Source: a bacterium
GTDB taxonomy: Bacteria; Pseudomonadota; Gammaproteobacteria; Burkholderiales; Burkholderiaceae_C
NCBI GenBank assembly: GCA_030824555.1
Contig: JAVBXK010000112.1
Span: forward strand, 1-32,019
Direction: 5' to 3'
Length of the DNA: 32,019 nt
The position numbers and the translations under genes were made by a program. The notes beneath the pieces were generated by a model, which was not told the origin of the DNA, ran no database searches, and saw only the letters and a program-made list of their open reading frames with translations. Of the stretch, positions 1 to 8,389 are shown in pieces; position 1 is the first letter of the stretch, and each line of letters opens with the position of its first letter.

Positions 1-299
1 GCGTGATCGATGACCATCTGGATACCCTGAAGCTCACGCGCCACATCAGCACGCGCTGCGCGCATTTCGGGCTGATACCGGGCATGGTGGCATCAAGCTT
101 GCTGGTGCTGACCACCGGGCGGCAATATTGCGAGCGGTTTGTGGGGCAGTTGCCGGTGGTGGTGGTGGCACCACCCATCGAATTTCCGCGCATGATGTAT
201 TACCAGTTGTGGCACCCTCGCACGCATGGCTCGAATGCCGGGCGCTGGTTGCGCGACCAGATCAAGACCGTGGCAGCGTCGTTGCGCAAGCAACCGTGA
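1..299 (+). CDS. LysR-family transcriptional regulator, C-terminal fragment (5' end outside window)
   Basis: Only the last ~98 residues are inside the window; the reading frame is open to the left edge, so the gene begins upstream and the GTG at 3 is not its start. The fragment resembles the end of a LysR effector-binding domain: a stretch with GMVASSLLVLTTGR, a run of valines, a PP-x-EFPRM segment, then the typical ending with YQLWHPRTH, a conserved small-residue turn and an amphipathic helix (WLRDQIKTVAASL). The family binds DNA through an N-terminal helix-turn-helix, which is missing here because of the window edge. It is followed after 79 bases by the purine ABC transporter genes on the same strand, but I see nothing showing that it regulates them. 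The family call is fairly safe; ligand and target are unknown. Confidence 0.7.
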   Translation, partial: VIDDHLDTLKLTRHISTRCAHFGLIPGMVASSLLVLTTGRQYCERFVGQLPVVVVAPPIEFPRMMYYQLWHPRTHGSNAGRWLRDQIKTVAASLRKQP

Positions 300-378
300 A
301 TTAGCAATAGCAAACTGTTGAATTAGAACAAGCGATGAAGGCACTTTTGATCATGAATTTGCGTTTGCCAGGCACACC

Positions 379-2025
379 ATGACGGCGTCCACCACTCCTG
401 TAACTTCAACAACAGCCGCAACAGCACCGCGCCTGTCGCTGCGCGGCATCACCAAACGCTACCCCGGCGTGGTGGCCAACAGTGGCGTGTCGATGACGGT
501 CATGCCCGGCGAAATCCACGCGGTGCTGGGCGAAAACGGTGCGGGCAAGTCGACGTTGATGAAGGTTATCTACGGCGCCGTCAAACCCGACGAGGGCGAG
601 GTGCTGTTCAACGGCCAGCCCAGCCCCATCCGCAACCCGCAGGAGGCGCGGGCGCTGGGCATCAGCATGGTGTTCCAGCACTTCAGCCTGTTCGAAGTGT
701 TGACCGTGGCCGAGAACGTGTGGCTGGGCCTGGCCAAAACGCTGACGCTGTCCGAGGTGACGGCGCAAATACGCGAGACCGCCACCGCCTATGGGCTCGA
801 CATTGACCCTGATCGTCCCGTGCACACCCTCAGCGTGGGCGAGATGCAGCGGGTAGAAATCATCCGCGCACTGCTGACCCATCCACAGCTGCTGATCCTG
901 GACGAGCCCACGTCGGTGCTCACGCCGCAGGCCGTTGAAAAGCTGTTCGTGGTGCTGAAAAAACTGGCCGCACAAGGCTGCAGCATTTTGTACATCAGCC
1001 ACAAGCTGCACGAAATACGCGAGCTGTGCACCGCCTGCACGGTGCTGCGTGGTGGCAAGGTCACCGGGGTGTGCAACCCGCAGGAAGAAAGCAACGCGTC
1101 GCTCAGCCGCCTGATGATCGGGGCCGAGCCGCCTGCGCTCGACGTGCGGCCGCAAGCTGCTGGTGAAACCGTGCTGACCGTGCACGACCTGTCGCTGAAA
1201 CGGGCCGACCCGTTCGGCACCGACCTGTTGCACATCGACCTGAAGGTGTGTGCCGGTGAAGTAGTGGGCATTGCTGGTGTGTCGGGCAACGGTCAGGGCG
1301 AGTTGCTGCGGGCGCTGTCGGGTGAAGACCCGCGCGCGCCGTCCGGTGCGGTGCTGATGGCCGTGTCCACCCACGCGCATGCGCTGGTGCCCACCAGTTT
1401 GCGGGGCAAGGTGCACGACATGGGGCACCTGAGCCCTGCTCACCGCCGCAAGATGGGCCTGCATTTCGTGCCCGAAGAGCGGCTGGGCCGTGGTGCCGTG
1501 CCGCTGCTGGGCCTGGCACACAACCTGTTGCTGACGCGGCGCGAAGCGGTGTCCAGCGGCACAGGGTGGCTGAACCTGGGCAAACTGCGCACGCAGGCCG
1601 AGGGCATCATCAGCCGCTTCAAGGTGAAGGCATCGGGGCCGGATGCGGCAGCCAAGTCGCTGTCGGGCGGCAATTTGCAAAAGTTCATCGTCGGCCGCGA
1701 GATCGAGGCCAAACCGGCCTTGCTCATCATCAGCCAGCCCACCTGGGGTGTCGATGTGGGGGCTGCGGCCCAGATTCGCGGCGAAATTCTGAAGTTGCGC
1801 GACGAAGGTTGTGCGGTGCTGGTGGTCAGCGAGGAGCTGGACGAATTGTTTGAAATTTCTGATCGGCTGCACGTGATGGCCAAAGGCAAGTTGTCCCCCA
1901 GCCTGAACCGGGCCGAGGCCACCGTGACGCGTATCGGCGAATGGATGTCTGGCCTGTGGGATGGCGATGCTGCCGCCGCCACATCGTCAACCGCTGCGCA
2001 GGAGGTGGCCCATGCTCAAGCTTGA
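379..2025 (+). CDS. ABC transporter ATP-binding protein (two ATPase domains), nucleoside/purine uptake family
   Basis: 548 residues with two tandem ABC ATPase domains, as in sugar and BMP-type nucleoside importers. Domain 1 has Walker A GENGAGKST (about 51-59), the signature LSVGEMQ (about 151) and Walker B LLILDEPTS (about 171). Domain 2 is degenerate: its P-loop reads GVSGNGQGEL (about 300), its signature is LSGGNLQKF (about 428), and its Walker B region reads LLIISQPTWGVDVGA, so the catalytic Asp-Glu pair is replaced. That asymmetry is normal for this family, where one site hydrolyses ATP. It powers uptake through the two permeases encoded immediately downstream, with the BMP-family lipoprotein as likely binding protein. 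The start at 379 has a weak AGG a few bases upstream. Its last 14 bases overlap the next gene, suggesting translational coupling. The substrate (purine nucleobase or nucleoside) is inferred from the neighbouring deaminase. Confidence 0.9.
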   Translation: MTASTTPVTSTTAATAPRLSLRGITKRYPGVVANSGVSMTVMPGEIHAVLGENGAGKSTLMKVIYGAVKPDEGEVLFNGQPSPIRNPQEARALGISMVFQHFSLFEVLTVAENVWLGLAKTLTLSEVTAQIRETATAYGLDIDPDRPVHTLSVGEMQRVEIIRALLTHPQLLILDEPTSVLTPQAVEKLFVVLKKLAAQGCSILYISHKLHEIRELCTACTVLRGGKVTGVCNPQEESNASLSRLMIGAEPPALDVRPQAAGETVLTVHDLSLKRADPFGTDLLHIDLKVCAGEVVGIAGVSGNGQGELLRALSGEDPRAPSGAVLMAVSTHAHALVPTSLRGKVHDMGHLSPAHRRKMGLHFVPEERLGRGAVPLLGLAHNLLLTRREAVSSGTGWLNLGKLRTQAEGIISRFKVKASGPDAAAKSLSGGNLQKFIVGREIEAKPALLIISQPTWGVDVGAAAQIRGEILKLRDEGCAVLVVSEELDELFEISDRLHVMAKGKLSPSLNRAEATVTRIGEWMSGLWDGDAAAATSSTAAQEVAHAQA

Positions 2026-3067
2026 AGCGCGGCCACAGCCGTCGCCGCTGTGGAGTTATGCGTCGCCCGTGCTGGCACTGGCCATCACGGTGGTCATTGG
2101 GGTGGTGCTGTTCATGGCACTGGGCAAAGACCCGGTGCGTGGGTTGCAGGTGTTTTTCTGGGAGCCCATCAAAAGCGGCTATGCCTTGAGCGAGCTGATG
2201 GTCAAGGCCACGCCCTTGCTCATCATCGCGTTGGGTCTGGCGGTGTGCTTCCGTTCCAACGTGTGGAACATCGGTGCCGAGGGGCAGTTTGTGGTGGGCG
2301 CGCTGGCCGCCGGTGGCGTGGCGCTGCTGGCCGATGCATCCACCGGGCCGGGCATCGTGGTGGCCATTCTGGTGGCCGGGGTGCTGGGCGGCATGGCCTG
2401 GGCGGGCATCACGGCGGTGCTGCGCGACCGTTTCAATGCCAGCGAAATCCTGGTGAGCCTGATGCTGGTGTACGTGGCCATTCAGCTGCTGAACTACATG
2501 GTCTACGGCCCCTGGAAAGACCCCATGGGCTACAACTTCCCGCAAACCAAAACCTTCGAGGCGGTCACGCAGATACCTCGGCTCATCCAGGGCTCGCGCG
2601 TCAACATCGGGCTGTTGCTGGCGCTGGCCGGGGCGGCGGGGTTGTGGGTGTTTTTGTTCCGCACCTATGCGGGGTTTGCCCAGCAGGTGGGTGGGCTGGC
2701 ACCTGCAGCGGCGCTGTATGCAGGGTTTTCGTCACGCAAGGCACTGTGGGTGGCGCTGCTGACCAGTGGTGGTGCGGCAGGGCTGGCCGGCGCGCTGGAG
2801 GTAGCTGGGCCCATTGGTCAGCTGACACCGTTCGTGCCGGCAGGCTACGGGTTTGCGGCCATCATCGTGGCATTCGTGGGGCGGCTGCACCCGGTGGGCA
2901 TGGTGTTTTCAGCGGTGCTGATGAGCATGTTCTACATCGGTGGCGAGCTGGCGCAGTCGCGCCTGGGGCTGCCCAAGTCCATCACCGGGGTGTTCCAGGG
3001 GTTGCTGCTGTTCACGCTGCTGGCGTGCGACACGCTGATTGCCTACCGCCTCAAGTGGGTCAAGTGA
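2012..3067 (+). CDS. ABC transporter permease, nucleoside/purine family (first subunit)
   Basis: 351-residue very hydrophobic protein of the branched-chain amino acid/ribose/nucleoside permease superfamily. It has a cytoplasmic N-terminus (MLKLEARPQPSPLW) and then about eight to ten membrane segments. The segment ALGLAVCFRSNVWNIGAEGQF (about residues 72-92) is the family hallmark; the NIGAEGQ motif faces the ATPase. I place the start at the ATG at 2012 because a clear GGAGG lies at 2001-2005 and the ATG falls inside the end of the ATPase gene (14-base overlap); the longer open frame upstream is not needed. It forms the membrane channel together with the next permease, powered by the upstream double ATPase. 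Its length matches YufP/NupP-like subunits. Confidence 0.9.
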   Translation: MLKLEARPQPSPLWSYASPVLALAITVVIGVVLFMALGKDPVRGLQVFFWEPIKSGYALSELMVKATPLLIIALGLAVCFRSNVWNIGAEGQFVVGALAAGGVALLADASTGPGIVVAILVAGVLGGMAWAGITAVLRDRFNASEILVSLMLVYVAIQLLNYMVYGPWKDPMGYNFPQTKTFEAVTQIPRLIQGSRVNIGLLLALAGAAGLWVFLFRTYAGFAQQVGGLAPAAALYAGFSSRKALWVALLTSGGAAGLAGALEVAGPIGQLTPFVPAGYGFAAIIVAFVGRLHPVGMVFSAVLMSMFYIGGELAQSRLGLPKSITGVFQGLLLFTLLACDTLIAYRLKWVK

Positions 3068-3086
3068 ACAGGAAAGTACCGACACC

Positions 3087-4007
3087 ATGGACTCATACGC
3101 ACTCCTGATTGCCGCCACGCTGAACGCGGGCACCGTGCTGGCCATTGCATCGCTGGGCCTGCTCATCAATGAAAAAGTGGGCATCGTCAACTTGGGAGCC
3201 GAGGGCATGATGCTGTGCGCTGCCCTGGCCGGTTTCGTCACCGTGGTGCACACGGGCAGCCACGTGTTGGGCTTCGTGGCTGGCATGGCGGCAGGCGCGT
3301 TGCTGGCCGCCGTGTTCGGTGTGCTGGTGATCTGGCTCAACACCAACCAGTACGCCACGGGCCTGGCGCTCAGCCTGTTCGGCGGCGGTTTCTCCGCATT
3401 TGCCGGTACGGGGTATGTGCAGGCCCGTTTGCCCGAGCAAACGCCATGGAGCGTGCCGTTGCTGGGCGACATTCCGCTGGTGGGGCCCGCACTGTTCCGG
3501 CACCACCCCATGGTGTACGTGGCCATGGCGCTGGCGGCCGGGCTGATCTGGTTTTTGTACCGCACACGCACCGGGCTGGTGCTGCGCAGCGTGGGCGAAA
3601 GCCCTGAATCGGCGCATGCGCTGGGTTACCCGGTGCGCCGCATCCGCCTGCTGGCCGTCATGGCGGGCGGGGCGCTGTGCGGGCTGGCTGGGGCCTATGT
3701 GTCCACCGTCTACACCCCGTTGTGGGTGGAGGGCATGATCGCAGGCAAGGGCTGGATTGCCCTGGCACTCACCACGTTTGCCACCTGGCGTCCGGCACGT
3801 GTTTTGTTGGGTGCCTACCTGTTCGGTGGGGTCACCATGCTGCAGTTCCACTTCCAGGGCGCGGGGGTCAACATCCCCAGCCAGTTCCTGACCATGATGC
3901 CGTATGTGGCCACCGTGGTGGTGCTGGCGCTCATTTCGCGCAACCCGGCGTGGATCCGCGTCAACATGCCCAGCAGCATTGGCAAACCGTTCTACCCAGG
4001 GTCCTGA
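3087..4007 (+). CDS. ABC transporter permease, nucleoside/purine family (second subunit)
   Basis: 306-residue integral membrane protein, the second permease of the importer. The N-terminus (MDSYALLIAATLNAGTVLAIASLGLLINEKVGIVNLGAEG within the first ~40 residues) carries the NLGAEGMML motif that parallels NIGAEGQ in the first permease, followed by repeated Gly/Ala-rich membrane helices and a short polar C-terminus. The ATG at 3087 is preferred: AGGAAAG lies a few bases upstream and the hydrophobic N-terminus starts right there, 19 bases after the stop of the first permease. With the ATPase and the BMP lipoprotein it makes a complete four-gene importer. It is shorter than the first subunit, as is usual for YufQ/NupQ-like proteins. 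Confidence 0.9.
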   Translation: MDSYALLIAATLNAGTVLAIASLGLLINEKVGIVNLGAEGMMLCAALAGFVTVVHTGSHVLGFVAGMAAGALLAAVFGVLVIWLNTNQYATGLALSLFGGGFSAFAGTGYVQARLPEQTPWSVPLLGDIPLVGPALFRHHPMVYVAMALAAGLIWFLYRTRTGLVLRSVGESPESAHALGYPVRRIRLLAVMAGGALCGLAGAYVSTVYTPLWVEGMIAGKGWIALALTTFATWRPARVLLGAYLFGGVTMLQFHFQGAGVNIPSQFLTMMPYVATVVVLALISRNPAWIRVNMPSSIGKPFYPGS

Positions 4008-4085
4008 TGCCAGGTGCCACGGGCCCATAATGTTTTTCCAGAAATGTCTTTCCATTTTTCAACCCGGTTTTTCACAGGAGTGTTC

Positions 4086-5240
4086 ATGACAGATTCACAC
4101 ACACGTTCCCTGCTCAAGGCAGCAGCCCTTACCGCGCTGGCTTCGGCAGCGCTGGTTGGTTGCGGCAAAAAAGAAGAGCCCGCACCTGCACCAGCTCCCG
4201 CACCTGCTGCTGCGGCACCCGCACCAGCCAAGGCCGAGCCACTGAAAGTGGCGTTTGCCTATGTCGGCCCTGTGGGCGATGGTGGCTGGACGTTTGCGCA
4301 CGACAACGGCCGCAAGGCGGTTGAAAAAGAGTTTGGCGACAAAGTGGTTACCAGCTTCGTCGAAAGCGTGCCCGAGAGCGCCGATGCCGAGCGCGTGATC
4401 CGCGACATGGTCGGCCAAGGCAACAAGGTGGTGTTCGGCACCACCTTCGGCTACATGGAGTCCATGCTGAAAGTGGCTGCTGACAACGCGAACGTGAAGT
4501 TCGAGCACGCCACGGGCTACAAAACCGGCCCTAACATGCGCATCTATGACAGCCGCACCTACGAAGGTGCCTACATGGCTGGCGTGATCGCCGGTGGCAT
4601 GACCAAGAGCAACACGCTGGGCGTGGTGGGCTCCATCCCAATCCCCGAAGTCATCCGCAACATCAACAGCTTCACGCTGGGTGCGCAGTCGGTCAACCCC
4701 AAGGTCAAGACCAAAGTGGTCTGGGTGGGCGAGTGGTTCAACCCACCGAAGGAAACCGAAGCTGCCACGTCGCTGGTCAACGGTGGCGCCGACATCCTGT
4801 TCCAGAACACCGACTCGTCGGCTGTGCTGCAAACCGCAGGCAAGCTGGGCAAGCGCGCATTCGGCTGGGACTCCGACATGTCCAAGTACGACGAAAAAGC
4901 GCACCTGGCTTCTGCCGTCATCAACTGGGGCCCTTACTACGTGAAGGCCGTGGGCGATGCGCTCAATGGCACCTGGAGCACCGGTGCGGCCTGGTGGGGT
5001 GTGAAAGAGGGTGCCATCGACATCGTGTCCATCGCGGCTGACGTGCCTGCTGACCTGAAAGCTAAGGTCGACACGGTCAAGGCTGGCCTGAAAGACGGCA
5101 GCTTCGTGATCTGGAAAGGCCCGATCGTGGGGCAGGACGGCAAAGACGTGCTGGCCAAGGACGCCGTGGCTGACGACAAGTTCCTGGGCGGCATCAAGTT
5201 CTACGTCAAGGGCGTGGAAGGCAAAGTGCCCGGCGGCTGA
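4086..5240 (+). CDS. BMP-family ABC transporter substrate-binding lipoprotein
   Basis: 384 residues. The N-terminus is a lipoprotein signal with a lipobox L23-V-G-C26, followed by a Lys/Glu then Pro-Ala rich linker (about 27-50) that would tether the binding domain to the membrane. The mature part is of the basic membrane protein (BMP/Med) family, which folds like a periplasmic binding protein: VAFAYVGPVGDGGWT, then AERVIRDMVGQGNKVVF, the segment ATGYKT, and WVGEWFNPPKE. It should deliver purine nucleosides or nucleobases to the permeases encoded upstream. The start at 4086 is chosen because AGGAG lies at 4076-4080 and it gives a perfect lipoprotein signal; the open frame further upstream is rejected. 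A strong terminator follows. A second BMP paralogue at 6569 lacks a lipobox. Confidence 0.92.
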   Translation: MTDSHTRSLLKAAALTALASAALVGCGKKEEPAPAPAPAPAAAAPAPAKAEPLKVAFAYVGPVGDGGWTFAHDNGRKAVEKEFGDKVVTSFVESVPESADAERVIRDMVGQGNKVVFGTTFGYMESMLKVAADNANVKFEHATGYKTGPNMRIYDSRTYEGAYMAGVIAGGMTKSNTLGVVGSIPIPEVIRNINSFTLGAQSVNPKVKTKVVWVGEWFNPPKETEAATSLVNGGADILFQNTDSSAVLQTAGKLGKRAFGWDSDMSKYDEKAHLASAVINWGPYYVKAVGDALNGTWSTGAAWWGVKEGAIDIVSIAADVPADLKAKVDTVKAGLKDGSFVIWKGPIVGQDGKDVLAKDAVADDKFLGGIKFYVKGVEGKVPGG

Positions 5241-5282
5241 TGAGCCCATGTCAGGTGGGCGTTTTGCGCGCCTGCTACCAAC

Positions 5283-5320
5283 AGCCACCCGAGCCCTTGG
5301 CGGCCTCGGGTGGCTTTTTT
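5283..5320 (+). terminator. Rho-independent terminator after the ABC transporter operon
   Basis: A perfect 11-base-pair stem, AGCCACCCGAG (5283-5293) with CTCGGGTGGCT (5305-5315), and an 11-base loop, running directly into six T residues. It sits 43 bases after the stop of the BMP lipoprotein gene and closes the importer operon. Confidence 0.92.
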
Positions 5321-5385
5321 ATTTGTGCCGTGCACCATGTGTGAAGGACCGGCACACTTGCAGTGAAACCAAGAACGGAGCACGT

Positions 5386-6462
5386 ATGAACCCAGTCCCC
5401 GCCTCAAGCCCCACCGCCCCGCAAGCCGCCGCCTTGGCCCCGATGCCAACGGCACTGTCCGATGCCGCAAACCTGGCGCAGCGCATAGCCAAGGCCGAGT
5501 TGCACATCCACATCGAGGGCTCGCTGGAGCCCGAGCTGATTTTTGCGCTGGCCCAGCGCAATGGCGTGGCACTGGCTTACCCCAGCGTGGAAGCCCTGCG
5601 CGCGGCTTACGCGTTCACAGACCTGCAGAGCTTTCTGGACATCTATTACGCCGGTGCCAGCGTGCTGCTGCACGAGGCCGATTTTTTTGACATGGCGTGG
5701 GCCTATTTCCTGCGAGCCCAGGCTGACAACGTGGTGCATGCCGAGCTGTTTTTCGACCCGCAGACGCACACCGCCCGTGGCGTGCCCATGGGCACCGTCA
5801 TCAACGGCCTGAAGCGGGCCTGCGACCAGGCCCAGGCGCAGCTGGGCATCAGCTCGCACCTTATTCTGTGTTTCCTTCGCCACCTGAGCGAAGACGATGC
5901 ACTGGCCACGCTGGAAGCCGCGTTGCCGTACCGGGCGCACCTCGTTGGCGTGGGGTTGGATTCGAGTGAGGTGGGGCACCCACCATCCAAGTTTGCCAAC
6001 GTGTTTGCCCGCAGCCGCGCGCTGGGCTTGCGCGTGGTGGCCCACGCGGGGGAAGAGGGCCCACCCGACTACATCTGGCAAGCGCTGGACGTGCTGAAGG
6101 CCGAGCGCATCGACCACGGCGTGCGCTGCCTGGAAGATGCCGCGCTGGTGAAGCGCCTGGCCGCCGAGCGCGTGCCGCTGACGGTGTGCCCGCTGTCCAA
6201 CCTGAAGCTGTGTGTCGTGCCCGACCTGACCCAGCACCCCATGAAGCGCCTGCTGGATGCCGGGCTGTGCGCCACCGTCAATTCGGACGACCCGGCTTAC
6301 TTTGGCGGTTACATGAATGCCAACTTCGTGCAGACCGTTCAAGCCCTCAATCTGGGCCGCGAAGACGTCATCACGCTGGCACGCAACAGCATCGAAGCCA
6401 GCTTTGTGTGCGCTGAACACCGGGTAGCATTGCTAGAAAAATTAGAGCAAAGTATCCAATGA
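5386..6462 (+). CDS. Adenosine deaminase superfamily protein, probably adenine deaminase
   Basis: 358-residue metal-dependent hydrolase of the adenosine/adenine deaminase family; it hydrolyses the 6-amino group of a purine and releases ammonia. Visible signatures: the metal-binding AELHIHIEGSLEPE near the N-terminus, HAGEEGPPDYIWQALDVL with the metal His, RIDHGVRCLED, VCPLSNLKL, and VNSDDPAYFGGYMNANF with the second catalytic Asp pair. The form SDDPAYFGGY is, as I recall, characteristic of the bacterial/fungal adenine deaminase branch rather than of classical adenosine deaminases, so adenine to hypoxanthine is the more likely reaction. The ATG at 5386 follows a GGAG at 5376-5379; it leaves about 35 low-complexity Ala/Pro residues before the conserved core. 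It lies between two BMP-family binding proteins, which fits purine salvage. Adenosine deaminase activity is the main alternative. Confidence 0.85.
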   Translation: MNPVPASSPTAPQAAALAPMPTALSDAANLAQRIAKAELHIHIEGSLEPELIFALAQRNGVALAYPSVEALRAAYAFTDLQSFLDIYYAGASVLLHEADFFDMAWAYFLRAQADNVVHAELFFDPQTHTARGVPMGTVINGLKRACDQAQAQLGISSHLILCFLRHLSEDDALATLEAALPYRAHLVGVGLDSSEVGHPPSKFANVFARSRALGLRVVAHAGEEGPPDYIWQALDVLKAERIDHGVRCLEDAALVKRLAAERVPLTVCPLSNLKLCVVPDLTQHPMKRLLDAGLCATVNSDDPAYFGGYMNANFVQTVQALNLGREDVITLARNSIEASFVCAEHRVALLEKLEQSIQ

Positions 6463-6508
6463 ATTGATGCGCCAAAGGCCTCCTGGGCTTTAACAATTAC
6501 AATCGGTG

Positions 6509-6540
6509 TGCCTGCAGGTGCTTCCCCTGCAGGCATTTTC
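6509..6540 (+). terminator. Hairpin terminator between the deaminase and second BMP gene
   Basis: A perfect 10-base-pair stem, TGCCTGCAGG (6509-6518) with CCTGCAGGCA (6526-6535), and a 7-base loop, followed by TTTTCATTT. The T tract is short and interrupted, so termination may be partial. It lies 47 bases after the deaminase stop and 29 bases before the next start codon, so it could also act as a leader structure for the second BMP gene. Confidence 0.7.
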
Positions 6541-6568
6541 ATTTGCGGAAGCCATGTCGAGGAACACC

Positions 6569-7726
6569 ATGTACAAAAACCTCGCAGCCACGCGCGTGGC
6601 CGCCTGTTTTTCCATTTCCCTTTCTGTTTTGATGTCGGGCAACGCACTTGCCCAGGCGGGCCAGCCCAAGCCTGATGCGGCTGCCCGTGCATCGGTGTCG
6701 GCTGTCAAAGCCGCGTTCGTGTACGTGTCGCCCATCACCGACGCAGGCTGGACGCGCCAGCACGACGACGCCCGCAAAGCGGTCGAGACCGCGCTGAACA
6801 AGCCGGGGCAGCCTGCCGCAGTGGGCACCAGCTTCGTCGAAAACGTGGCCGAGGGCCCGGATGCCGAGCGCGTCATCCGTGACCTGGCGCGCAACGGGGC
6901 CGACATCATCTTCACGCCCAGCTTCGGCTACATGGAGCCCACGCTGAAGGTGGCGGCCGAGTTCCCGAACGTGAAGTTCGAGTCCATCACCGGTTACAAA
7001 ACCGCGCCCAACGTGGCCGTGGCCAATGCCCGCTACTACGAAGGTCGTTACCTGGCCGGTGTGGCGGCCGGGCGGCTGGCTTCGCATGCCGGGTATGTGG
7101 CGGGCTTTCCCATTCCTGAGGTGATCCAGGGCATCAACGCGTTCACGCTGGGCATGCGCTCGGTCAACCCGGCTGCACAGGTGCGTGTGGTGTGGCTGGG
7201 CGAGTGGTTCAACCCACCGCGTGAGCGCGATGCCGCCATGACGCTGATGAACCAAGGCGCCGAGGTGCTGGTGTTCCATACCGGCTCCACCGCCGTCATG
7301 GCGGCTGCGCAAGAGCGTGGCAAGCTGGCCATTGCCTACCACTCCGACATGCGCAAGACGGGCCCCGATGCGCAAGTGCTGGCCGTCACCCACCAGTGGG
7401 GTGACTACTACACCCGCCGCGTGCAGGCCGTGCGCGACGGCACCTGGGGACCCAGCCGCCTGTGGGGCGGTGTGAAAGACGGCATGATCCGCGTCGATGC
7501 TTTCGGCCCCGCCGTGCCCAAAGCCGTGCAGGCCGAGGTGCTGGCACGGCAAAAAGACATTGCCCAGGGCAGCTTGCACCCGTTTGCCGCACGCGGGGCC
7601 GCCAAGGCCGGTGTGCGCGACAACGACGGCAAGCTGGTGATTGCAGCGGGCGAAACCCTGTCAGACGAAGCCATTTTGTCGATGAACTGGCTGGCCGAGG
7701 GCGTGGTAGGCAAACTCGGCAAATGA
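6569..7726 (+). CDS. BMP-family substrate-binding protein, periplasmic (second paralogue)
   Basis: 385 residues, a paralogue of the lipoprotein at 4086; shared segments include the VYVSPITDAGWT start of the domain, AERVIRDLARNGADIIF, SITGYKTAPNVAVANARYYEG, FPIPEVIQGINAFTLGMRSVNP and WLGEWFNPPRE. Unlike the first protein it has an ordinary signal peptide (basic MYKNLAATRV, hydrophobic stretch, cleavage near ALAQ) and no lipobox cysteine, so it is predicted to be free in the periplasm. The ATG at 6569 is chosen because GAGGA lies at 6559-6563; the in-frame ATG at 6554 is possible. No permease or ATPase gene follows, so it may share the upstream importer with a different ligand preference. Next comes dcd, 92 bases downstream. 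Confidence 0.88.
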   Translation: MYKNLAATRVAACFSISLSVLMSGNALAQAGQPKPDAAARASVSAVKAAFVYVSPITDAGWTRQHDDARKAVETALNKPGQPAAVGTSFVENVAEGPDAERVIRDLARNGADIIFTPSFGYMEPTLKVAAEFPNVKFESITGYKTAPNVAVANARYYEGRYLAGVAAGRLASHAGYVAGFPIPEVIQGINAFTLGMRSVNPAAQVRVVWLGEWFNPPRERDAAMTLMNQGAEVLVFHTGSTAVMAAAQERGKLAIAYHSDMRKTGPDAQVLAVTHQWGDYYTRRVQAVRDGTWGPSRLWGGVKDGMIRVDAFGPAVPKAVQAEVLARQKDIAQGSLHPFAARGAAKAGVRDNDGKLVIAAGETLSDEAILSMNWLAEGVVGKLGK

Positions 7727-7818
7727 TGGTTTGCCGTCTGGCTAGTCAGTGGTGTTGGCCTGAGAGGCAAAGTTGAGAGCATTGCCTACAATGCAAGCTT
7801 CCCTTTGAAGGTCGATTT

Positions 7819-8385
7819 ATGAGCATCAAGAGCGACAAGTGGATACGCCGCATGGCCGAACAGCACGGCATGATCGAGCCGTTCGAGCCCAACCAGGTGC
7901 GTGAAGCCGATGGCAAAAAAATCATCAGCTACGGCACCAGCAGCTACGGCTATGACATCCGGTGTGCGCCCGAGTTCAAAGTGTTTACCAACATCCACAG
8001 CACGGTGGTGGATCCGAAAAACTTTGACGAAAAGAGTTTTGTCGATTTCCATGGCGACAGCTGCATCATCCCGCCCAACAGCTTTGCACTTGCCCGCACT
8101 TTGGAGTACTTCCGCATTCCGCGCAACGTGCTCACCATTTGCCTGGGCAAAAGTACCTATGCCCGCTGCGGGATCATCGTCAACGTGACCCCGTTCGAGC
8201 CCGAGTGGGAGGGGTACGTGACACTGGAGTTTTCCAACACCACGCCGCTGCCCGCCCGCATCTACGCTGGCGAGGGGTGTGCACAGGTGCTGTTCTTCGA
8301 AAGCGACGAGGTGTGCGACGTGTCCTACAAAGACCGTGGCGGCAAATACCAGGGCCAGGTTGGCGTGACACTGCCCAAGGCCTGA
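7819..8385 (+). CDS. dcd: dCTP deaminase
   Basis: 188 residues, the usual length for bacterial Dcd. It deaminates dCTP to dUTP, feeding dTMP synthesis, as a cytosolic homotrimer. The sequence shows the family landmarks: [25 protein letters not shown], the nucleotide-binding [10 protein letters not shown], the catalytic-glutamate segment [10 protein letters not shown], and [12 protein letters not shown]. The start has GAAGG at 7807-7811 with good spacing. It ends four bases before the next gene, a cyclic-di-GMP protein, implying co-transcription. It is not functionally tied to the upstream purine genes beyond being nucleotide metabolism. Confidence 0.95.
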   Translation: MSIKSDKWIRRMAEQHGMIEPFEPNQVREADGKKIISYGTSSYGYDIRCAPEFKVFTNIHSTVVDPKNFDEKSFVDFHGDSCIIPPNSFALARTLEYFRIPRNVLTICLGKSTYARCGIIVNVTPFEPEWEGYVTLEFSNTTPLPARIYAGEGCAQVLFFESDEVCDVSYKDRGGKYQGQVGVTLPKA

Positions 8386-8389
8386 TCCC

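Noticed and set aside
406-1872. Long open frame (488 codons) antisense to the ABC ATPase
   Set aside because: High GC third positions leave the reverse strand open; the translation is His/Gln/Arg-rich, resembles no family, and the plus strand has complete ATPase motifs.
7731-7773. TTTGCC...GGCAAA inverted repeat between the second BMP gene and dcd
   Set aside because: The stem is only six pairs with a loop of about 30 bases and no T tract; too weak to call a terminator or riboswitch.
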